A program made the translations under genes and the position numbers. From JBFFSQ01 sp041572275 (lineage in GTDB: Bacteria; Pseudomonadota; Gammaproteobacteria; SZUA-229): a stretch of 31,336 bases of DNA. The notes below the pieces were generated by a model. The model was given only the letters and a program-made list of their open reading frames with translations, did not search any database and had not been told where the DNA came from. How positions within the stretch are numbered: the stretch's first letter is position 1; each line of letters begins with the position of its first letter. The stretch lies in NCBI GenBank assembly GCA_041572275.1, contig JBFFSQ010000011.1:1-31336 (forward strand), given 5' to 3'. Of the stretch, positions 25,455-31,336 are shown in pieces.

Positions 25455-28025
25455 TTAATCCTGACTGGACTTGTCCTGCTGTGTAGCCTGAAACTGTTCA
25501 GCCACCTGCTGAACAATTGGCTTAGTGACAGGTTTAGCGACTTCTGACTGAACACTGGGCTTAGCTTCTGCTGCCACAACCGGTTTTGGTTCAGATTTAG
25601 GCTTTTCTACCCGAGGCTGAGCCTGACCTACCTGCCGTTGACTGACCTGAACCTTACTGGCTGGGGCAGGTGTGGATGCAGTTGTATCCTTCTGGCTTTG
25701 CGTATCTGCTGAACGAGCAACTGCCTTATCTTCAGTCACTGAACTCTGCTTCGGTTCAGGCTTAGCCTGCGATGATTTATCCTGTGGCTTGCTTGGTGTC
25801 TGTTTCTGTGAAGCTGAACCCGTTTCTGTCACAGGCTGGCCCTTATCAATAACAGCATCGCTCTTGGATTCCACCACTGGTGACTGAGTAGTCTCGTCAG
25901 TCGACTGAGTGGATTTATCCTGCGGCCGACTGCCGCCACGGCGCCTGCGATTACGACCACCGCGGCCACCACCACGTCGAGATCCCTGACTCTCCTGTGG
26001 AGCCTGACCACCATCCTGCTGTTTTTTAGCCTGTTGTGGTTGTTGGCCATCCTGCTGTTTTTTAGCCTGTTGTTTCTGCTGGCCGTCCTGTTGTTTTTTA
26101 GCCGGCTGTGGCTGCTGCGGACGCTCCTGCTTCTCCTGTACAGCTCCAGCCCGCTCACGACTCTGTCGAGTTTCTACTTTTCCACTGTCACCGCGAGGTC
26201 GACGGCGACGATTGGCACCACCGCTACCACTAGCACCACTGCCACCTCGACGGCGACTATCTCCACGCCCCTTGCTCTGATCACGGCGTTGTGGCTGCCT
26301 GGGTTTCTTCTCGGCTGGTTTTTCCTCTACTTCATTTGTACCAAACAAGGCACTGATGAAATTTGATAACAACCCGGGCTTAGCTGGCTTCGCTGATTTT
26401 TTTACAATTGGTGCTGGTGCAGCAGGCTGTACCGATTGCACTGCTGGTTGTTCAGCTGCTGCCACTGTTTCTTCTGATTTCTCAGGGATATAAGGCGTCT
26501 CATCCACATCGGCCAATTGATAGGATTGTTGCCCTTCCAGTTCACGGGTTTCTGAAATTCGAACCCGGTTAACATCATAATGCGGGGTAACCATCGAAGA
26601 ATTGGCAATAATTGAAATCTCTACCTTTGAACGAGCTTCAATTTCATTTAATGCTTCACGTTTCTCATTAAAGATATAAGTCGCTACTTCAACTGGCACC
26701 TGGATAATGACCCGACCAGTATGTTCTTTCAGCGCTTCTTCTTCTGCAATTCGGATTAATGACAGTGACAGTGATTCGATGCTGCGAATGGTGCCATAGC
26801 CGTTACAACGTGGGCACACAATCTGGGTTGACTCACCCAGGGAAGGACGCAAGCGCTGACGAGACATTTCCAGCAAACCAAAACGTGAAATACGACCGAT
26901 CTGAACGCGGGCACGATCCATTTTCAAGGCATCACGCAAGCGATTTTCAACAGCACGCTGGTTGCGTGAAACCATCATATCGATAAAGTCAATGACTACC
27001 AGACCACCGAGATCACGCAAGCGCAATTGACGCGCAATTTCATCTGCAGCTTCCAGGTTTGTATTCAGTGCTGTTTCCTCAATATCATGCCCCTTGGTAG
27101 CGCGGGCAGAGTTGATATCGATAGAAATCAGGGCCTCGGTATGGTCAATCACGATCGCACCACCAGAAGGCAGTTGCACTTCACGCTGGAAGGCCGACTC
27201 TATCTGGCCATCAATCTGGAAGCGATTGAATAAAGGAATAGGGTCTTCATATAGCTTGAGCTTACGCAGGCTGTTAGGCATCACCTGTTTGATAAAGTCT
27301 TCTGCCGTTTTATAGACTTCCGGCTTATCAATAAGGATTTCACCAATATCACTGCGGAAATAATCACGTAGCGCACGAATAATGACATTACTTTCCTGAT
27401 AGATCAGGAATGGTGCCTGGCGTTCAGAGGCTGCTTTTTCAATGGCCTGCCAGATCTGGATCAGGTACTCCATATCCCACTGCAGTTCTTCTGTACTGCG
27501 ACCAACACCCGCGGTACGGACAATGAGGCCCATACCCTGAGGCACATCAAGCTGACTCATAGCTTCACGTATTTCCTGACGATCATCACCTTCGATACGA
27601 CGAGAAACACCACCTGCTCGAGGATTATTGGGCATTAGCACCAGATAACGACCTGCCAGGCTGATAAAGGTGGTTAGAGCTGCGCCTTTATTGCCACGCT
27701 CTTCTTTTTCAACCTGAATAACAACCTGCTGACCTTCTTTAATCGCAGTTTTAATATCCGGACGACCGTCGGCCTTTAGTGCTTCTTCAGTAAAATAACT
27801 GCGAGAAATTTCTTTAAATGGCAGGAAACCATGACGCTCGGCGCCATAATCGACAAATGCAGCTTCTAGACTGGGTTCAACCCGGGTAATGGTACCCTTG
27901 TAGATACTGGCTTTTTTCTGTTCCCGTGAGGCAACTTCGATATCCAGATCGTAGAGCTGCTGGCCATCTACCATGGCCACGCGGATCTCCTCTTTCTGGA
28001 GGGCGTTGATTAAAATTCGTTTCAT
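25455..28025 (-). CDS. rne: Ribonuclease E
   Basis: RNase E starts mRNA decay and matures rRNA and tRNA; its C-terminal half is the scaffold of the RNA degradosome. The 856 residues divide into a conserved N-terminal catalytic half (about 1-510) and a low-complexity tail. Visible marks: MKRILINALQKEEIRVAMVDG, an S1 RNA-binding segment with VDYGAERHGFLPFKEIS, the metal-binding Asp residues in ISIDINSAR and VVIDFIDMM, and the zinc-link CPRCNGYGT near residue 404. The tail is rich in Gln, Lys, Arg, Gly and Pro, with RRRG/RGG-type basic stretches and a threefold 12-residue repeat (AKKQQDG...). It is shorter than E. coli RNase E (1061). Enolase, RhlB or PNPase docking sites could not be identified. 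It is divergent from rluC across 517 bases, the same order as in E. coli, and ends at a shared terminator. Confidence 0.97.
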   Translation of the reverse strand: MKRILINALQKEEIRVAMVDGQQLYDLDIEVASREQKKASIYKGTITRVEPSLEAAFVDYGAERHGFLPFKEISRSYFTEEALKADGRPDIKTAIKEGQQVVIQVEKEERGNKGAALTTFISLAGRYLVLMPNNPRAGGVSRRIEGDDRQEIREAMSQLDVPQGMGLIVRTAGVGRSTEELQWDMEYLIQIWQAIEKAASERQAPFLIYQESNVIIRALRDYFRSDIGEILIDKPEVYKTAEDFIKQVMPNSLRKLKLYEDPIPLFNRFQIDGQIESAFQREVQLPSGGAIVIDHTEALISIDINSARATKGHDIEETALNTNLEAADEIARQLRLRDLGGLVVIDFIDMMVSRNQRAVENRLRDALKMDRARVQIGRISRFGLLEMSRQRLRPSLGESTQIVCPRCNGYGTIRSIESLSLSLIRIAEEEALKEHTGRVIIQVPVEVATYIFNEKREALNEIEARSKVEISIIANSSMVTPHYDVNRVRISETRELEGQQSYQLADVDETPYIPEKSEETVAAAEQPAVQSVQPAAPAPIVKKSAKPAKPGLLSNFISALFGTNEVEEKPAEKKPRQPQRRDQSKGRGDSRRRGGSGASGSGGANRRRRPRGDSGKVETRQSRERAGAVQEKQERPQQPQPAKKQQDGQQKQQAKKQQDGQQPQQAKKQQDGGQAPQESQGSRRGGGRGGRNRRRRGGSRPQDKSTQSTDETTQSPVVESKSDAVIDKGQPVTETGSASQKQTPSKPQDKSSQAKPEPKQSSVTEDKAVARSADTQSQKDTTASTPAPASKVQVSQRQVGQAQPRVEKPKSEPKPVVAAEAKPSVQSEVAKPVTKPIVQQVAEQFQATQQDKSSQD
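25995..26102 (-). repeat. Three 36-base tandem repeats within rne
   Basis: Units 25995-26030, 26031-26066 and 26067-26102 each end (plus strand) in a near-identical CTG(C/T)TGTTTTTTAGC. They encode AKKQQDG plus five residues, three times in frame. They lie in the disordered scaffold of RNase E, where unit number could vary between strains by slippage. Confidence 0.9.
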
Positions 28026-28542
28026 TATTGTTTAAACCTAATTCTGATAGCCACCCCATGACTGTATTCGGCTGTGTCTCTTTGATAACGACAGCTTGAG
28101 TATTACGGATCAGCACAAACAGACAGGCAACGGCAACATAGCTGCCCCACAGGGCGCTGTGCATTGCTTCAGTAACTTTGTGCATCGGGGTGTTGTTCAT
28201 TAATTTAACCTGTGTTTCCAAATTATTGGCTTTGGACTGCCCTGAGACCCATATCCGGGATATGTGTCAAAATTCTTTTACCCATCAGTAACTAACATGA
28301 CGGGTTCATGTGGGGTACCAACCCCATCTCTTTTCCAGGATAGCGATTATTTAGTTAATACGGACTACCGGACTTTGAGAAATTCCTGAAAAATCACCCT
28401 TTTAGGGTTATTCATGAATCTGCACAGTTTTGCAAATTGCAGCTACCCGGTCAAGCCTTGATACTATCTAAAGTATCTTTTCGACAACACAAACACGGAT
28501 ATGTCCCACAAAAATCCTGTTGACTGGTAGAATACCGCCGCC
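28026..28542. promoter_or_regulatory. rne leader and divergent rne-rluC promoter region
   Basis: This 517-base gap is too long for promoters alone. In E. coli the same gap holds the rne 5' leader, whose hairpins bind RNase E and drive autoregulation (Rfam rne5). Here I see small perfect inverted repeats: TGGGGT / ACCCCA with a 4-base loop (28311-28326), ACCCT / AGGGT with a 3-base loop (28396-28408) and GATACT / AGTATC with a 6-base loop (28460-28477). There is also a CATATCC / GGATATG element at 28250-28264. I did not fold them into the known leader structure. A frame at 27877-28221 (minus) overlaps the rne start and is not convincing as a gene. Confidence 0.55.
28525..28533 (+). promoter_or_regulatory. 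Possible extended -10 element for rluC
   Basis: TGGTAGAAT reads as an extended -10 (TG-n-TATAAT type, 5 of 6 in the hexamer). It would start transcription one to three bases before the rluC ATG, giving an almost leaderless mRNA; no Shine-Dalgarno precedes that ATG. A match this short is weak evidence. Confidence 0.25.
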
Positions 28543-29472
28543 ATGACTATCACACATAATAGCGTCCAGAATATTGAAATTGGCCCTCGACATGCCGATC
28601 AACGTCTGGACAACTTCCTGCTCAGCCAGCTGAAAGGCGTACCCAAGAGTCGCATCTACAAATTATTGCGTAGCGGCCAGGTGCGGGTAAACAAAGGCCG
28701 TAAAAAGCCCAGCTACCGTCTACAGGCCGGGGATCTGGTGCGCATCCCCCCTGTCAGGATGAGCGAACGATCTGAAACTGAAATCCCCAGCAGTGTGCTT
28801 GAGACTATCAGCTCATCGATTCTATTTGAGAATGATGCCGTTCTGGTGCTCAACAAGCCCGCTGGGCTTGCCGTACATAGTGGCAGCAATATACCCTATG
28901 GCGTCATCGAAATACTCCGCCAATGTCGACCAGATGCCGACATGCTGGAACTGGTGCACCGACTCGACCGAGATACCAGCGGCTGCCTGGTTGTGGCCAA
29001 ATCACGCCCTGCCCTAAAACAATTACATGAACAATTCCGCCGTGAAGATGAAATGGAAAAGATCTATCAGGCCATTCTGGTCGGTCGCTGGCAGGGTGGC
29101 GCAAAACAGATCGATGCACCCCTGAAGAAAAATACCCTTCAGGGTGGTGAACGCATGGTGTGTGTGGATCCGACAGGAAAAATGGCTCAAAGCCTGTTCA
29201 CACCCCTGGATTATTATGACCAAGCCACATTCGCTGAAATCAAACTATTTACCGGTCGCACCCATCAGATCCGTGTTCATGCCGCTTATAGCGGACACCC
29301 GGTCGCCGGTGATAAAAAATACGGCGATAGTGAATTCAATCGATACTTGAAACAACAGGGTTTCAGACGCATGTTCTTACATGCGTATCGATTGAGTTTC
29401 AAACTCGATCAAGCCTATAGCTTTACCGCGCCTTTAGACCAAGAATGGCACGAATTATTGAAGATACTGTAA
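28543..29472 (+). CDS. rluC: 23S rRNA pseudouridine synthase RluC
   Basis: RluC makes pseudouridines at positions 955, 2504 and 2580 of 23S rRNA in E. coli. The 309-residue protein has an S4 RNA-binding domain (about 18-75: RLDNFLLSQLKGVPKSRIYKL and RSGQVRVNKGRKK) and then the RluA-type catalytic domain with LNKPAGLAVHSG, the catalytic Asp142 in HRLDRDTSG, LFTGRTHQIRVH and PVAGDKKYGD. The start ATG 28543 is the only reasonable one. It is divergent from rne, as is common in this class, and overlaps nothing; the HAD gene begins two bases after its stop. Confidence 0.96.
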   Translation: MTITHNSVQNIEIGPRHADQRLDNFLLSQLKGVPKSRIYKLLRSGQVRVNKGRKKPSYRLQAGDLVRIPPVRMSERSETEIPSSVLETISSSILFENDAVLVLNKPAGLAVHSGSNIPYGVIEILRQCRPDADMLELVHRLDRDTSGCLVVAKSRPALKQLHEQFRREDEMEKIYQAILVGRWQGGAKQIDAPLKKNTLQGGERMVCVDPTGKMAQSLFTPLDYYDQATFAEIKLFTGRTHQIRVHAAYSGHPVAGDKKYGDSEFNRYLKQQGFRRMFLHAYRLSFKLDQAYSFTAPLDQEWHELLKIL

Positions 29473-29474
29473 CC

Positions 29475-30140
29475 ATGAACAACACACACCTGCCCTATAA
29501 ATTACTGATTTTCGACTGGGATGGTACCTTAATGGATTCCGTCGCACGTATCGTCGATTGTCTGCGTATTGCAGGCACGGAAGTCGGTTTTGCCCCCAGG
29601 GCAGACCACGAACTCAGAAACGTCATTGGCCTCGGTCTGCAGGAAGCTCTGACAGCCCTCTATCCTGAAGAACCTGAAGCTATGATAGGTGAAATGGCTG
29701 ATATCTATCGTTACCAGTACCTGGAAACAAATACTACGCCCTCAGAGCTATTTTACGGTGCCGCAGAACTTCTGGAGGATCTGGAAAACCAGGGCTACTG
29801 GCTGGCAGTAGCTACTGGCAAGGGTAGACAGGGCCTCGATCAGGTTCTCGAATATACGGGCCTGGGCGGGCGTTTCCATACCACGCGCTGTGCCTCAGAG
29901 ACCTTTTCCAAACCGCATCCACTGATGCTGGAAGAAATTCTCGACCAACTGGCCATGTCGCCAAAAGACGCTCTCATGATTGGCGATACAGAATACGACC
30001 TTGAAATGGCCAAAAATGCCGGCATGGACTCCCTGGCTGTGAGTTATGGTGTACATCCGGTGGAACGTTTGTTAAAACACAAACCTGTTGAGTGCCTGCA
30101 TGATATCAGTGAAATCGGACCTTTCCTGAAATCACTCTAA
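29475..30140 (+). CDS. HAD-family phosphatase, phosphoglycolate phosphatase-like
   Basis: A 221-residue HAD superfamily hydrolase with a Gph-like (subfamily IA) layout. Motif I is FDWDGTLMDS (nucleophile and acid Asp), the cap is helical (about 20-90), motif II is VATGKGR, motif III lysine is in FSKPHP, and motif IV is MIGDTEYDLEMAKNAG. This fits small phosphomonoester substrates such as 2-phosphoglycolate, but specificity cannot be fixed. ATG 29475, two bases after the rluC stop, is chosen because it starts the family-typical N-terminus; the frame is open upstream inside rluC. Together rluC, this gene and sppA form an operon-like run that recurs in gammaproteobacteria. Confidence 0.92.
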   Translation: MNNTHLPYKLLIFDWDGTLMDSVARIVDCLRIAGTEVGFAPRADHELRNVIGLGLQEALTALYPEEPEAMIGEMADIYRYQYLETNTTPSELFYGAAELLEDLENQGYWLAVATGKGRQGLDQVLEYTGLGGRFHTTRCASETFSKPHPLMLEEILDQLAMSPKDALMIGDTEYDLEMAKNAGMDSLAVSYGVHPVERLLKHKPVECLHDISEIGPFLKSL

Positions 30141-30179
30141 ACCCTACACAACCGACTAAACAAGTTTCAGGATAACGTA

Positions 30180-31127
30180 ATGACAGATCAGAATAACAAC
30201 TGGGAAAAAGACATTCTGCAAAAAATTGCCACTGAAGGCCTAAAAGAACAAACCCGCGCACGCCGCTGGGGCATCTTTTTTAAATTTCTGACCTTTGCTT
30301 ATTTATTTATTCTTCTGATCATTTTGCTCTCACCCTCTGATCATAGTTACCCCAAGGGTAAAATGGGTGAAAAACACACGGCCCTGGTGGAACTAAAAGG
30401 TGTCATTGCACCCGGCACTGAAGCCAGCGCAGACAAAATTGTCAGTGGACTCAGAGCCGCATTTAAACACCCAAGCACAGCAGGCGTGCTATTGCGCATC
30501 AACAGCCCCGGCGGCAGCCCGGTTCAGTCCGGATATATCTATGATGAAATCCTGCGACTGCGAGAAAAATACCCGGATATTCCCCTGTATGCAGTCGTAA
30601 CCGACATCTGTGCATCGGGCGGCTATTATGTAGCGGCTGCGGCTGAAAAAATTTATGCCGACCAGGCCAGCATCGTTGGCTCAATTGGCGTACGCATGGA
30701 TAATTTTGGTGTCGTCGATGCGATGAAAAAACTGGGTATCGAACGCCGAACACTCACTGCCGGTGAAAACAAAGCAATGCTAGATCCATTCTCACCCTCA
30801 GATCCAAAGGTGACCCTACATCTTCAGGGGCTACTGGACAATATTCACAACCAGTTTATCAATGCTGTAAAACAGGGACGCGGTGATCGCCTGAAAGAAG
30901 TGGACGGTATGTTTAGCGGCCTGATCTGGACCGGTGACCAGAGTGTCGAAATTGGCCTGGTTGATGAACTGGCCAGCTCCAGTCAGGTGGCTCGAGAAGT
31001 CATTGGAGCCGAAGCAATTGTTGATTTCTCCGCTCAGCCTGACTTTTTCGAACGTTTTTCTAGAAGCCTGGGTACCGAGATTGGTAATGTGCTGTTGAAT
31101 TCCAGCCTGGGCCCACAATTAAAGTAA
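30180..31127 (+). CDS. sppA: Signal peptide peptidase SppA, 36-kDa type (S49)
   Basis: A membrane-anchored serine-lysine peptidase that cleaves leftover signal peptides. The 315-residue protein has one transmembrane span (about 33-51) after a charged N-terminus, then the S49 domain. Its marks are LVELKGVIAPG, LLRINSPGGSPVQSG, the nucleophile Ser146 in DICASGGYYVAAAA, SIVGSIGVRMDNFG, and the base Lys198 in AGENKAML. These numbers closely match the Ser147/Lys199 dyad of B. subtilis SppA. It is the short single-domain form, not the 67-kDa E. coli type. It starts 39 bases after the HAD gene; AGGATAACGT precedes the ATG. Confidence 0.95.
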   Translation: MTDQNNNWEKDILQKIATEGLKEQTRARRWGIFFKFLTFAYLFILLIILLSPSDHSYPKGKMGEKHTALVELKGVIAPGTEASADKIVSGLRAAFKHPSTAGVLLRINSPGGSPVQSGYIYDEILRLREKYPDIPLYAVVTDICASGGYYVAAAAEKIYADQASIVGSIGVRMDNFGVVDAMKKLGIERRTLTAGENKAMLDPFSPSDPKVTLHLQGLLDNIHNQFINAVKQGRGDRLKEVDGMFSGLIWTGDQSVEIGLVDELASSSQVAREVIGAEAIVDFSAQPDFFERFSRSLGTEIGNVLLNSSLGPQLK

Positions 31128-31268
31128 TAACCAAAAAAAGACGTTCAAAGGTGTGATTTTACTCAAGTATTAAGAATTATAGCTGGTGACAGGAAAGTCT
31201 CGGGTTTATGATCTATCCTCCATTGAATCTAAAACAATAATGACATCATCTTCAGGGGATAAGTAGGA

Positions 31269-31336
31269 ATGGGGCTATTGAAAAAAGACTGGTTTGCAGG
31301 CCTTGCAATCAGCCTTATCATCATATTCCTCGGCAA
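31269..31336 (+). CDS. Start of a membrane protein, cut by the window edge
   Basis: An ATG at 31269 preceded by AGGGGATAAGTAGGA opens MGLLKKDWFAGLAISLIII, 22 codons of a basic start and a hydrophobic span before the sequence ends. A KxDWFxGL start with a first span recalls CHASE2-type sensor proteins (kinases or cyclases), but this is from memory and too short to claim. The 141-base gap after sppA shows no clear terminator. Confidence 0.5.
   Translation, partial: MGLLKKDWFAGLAISLIIIFLG

Noticed and set aside
26034..26366. Leu-rich plus-strand frame of 110 codons
   Set aside because: Antisense to the Gln/Lys/Arg-rich RNase E tail; composition explains the hydrophobic look.
27877..28221. Minus-strand frame of 114 codons across the rne start
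   Set aside because: It overlaps the first about 150 bases of rne in another frame, and its second half is just a shifted reading of rne. The non-overlapping half has no family resemblance.

Overview
The window is chromosomal DNA of a gammaproteobacterium. The evidence is the gene set and its order: rpsF-rpsR-DUF2232-rplI followed by dnaB-alr; tesA divergent from ybbA-ybbP; rne divergent from rluC, a HAD phosphatase and a 36-kDa-type sppA; and a low-molecular-weight phosphatase gene beside rne. I cannot name the genus from sequence alone. Most of the window is housekeeping and tightly packed. No tRNA, rRNA, CRISPR array, insertion sequence or prophage was seen.

Layout. 1-1813: the start of accA and then truD, both minus strand. 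1886-6317: an AT-rich accessory block lying between two hairpins that look like terminators. On the minus strand it has an orphan PhnD-like periplasmic binding protein, a PAPS-type sulfotransferase and a two-domain ChrA (CHR family) transporter. APS kinase (cysC) is divergent. 6396-7791: a universal stress protein facing galU. 7892-11919: an orphan AddB-like nuclease facing an eight-repeat beta-propeller lipoprotein, with a shared bidirectional terminator between them. 12008-16694: a minus-strand run, rpsF-rpsR-DUF2232-rplI, then a terminator, then dnaB-alr. 16951-18805: a lipoprotein with a decayed metallo-beta-lactamase fold and a TehA/SLAC1-type transporter. 18852-22655: tesA back to back with ybbA-ybbP. 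22887-24738: cysS and a free-standing glutamyl-tRNA synthetase anticodon-binding domain. 24885-31127: low-molecular-weight tyrosine phosphatase, rne, rluC, HAD phosphatase and sppA. 31269 to the end: the first codons of a membrane protein.

The most distinctive part is the sulfur block. CysC makes PAPS, the sulfotransferase uses PAPS, and ChrA belongs to an oxyanion transporter family whose best-known substrate, chromate, is a sulfate analogue. My inference is a small sulfation module with its own anion transporter and possibly its own binding protein; its acceptor is unknown. Other points worth checking are the metal-free MBL-fold lipoprotein, the stand-alone GluRS-like domain next to cysS, the AddB-like nuclease with an intact Fe-S cysteine set but no AddA partner in view, and the structured leader of rne.
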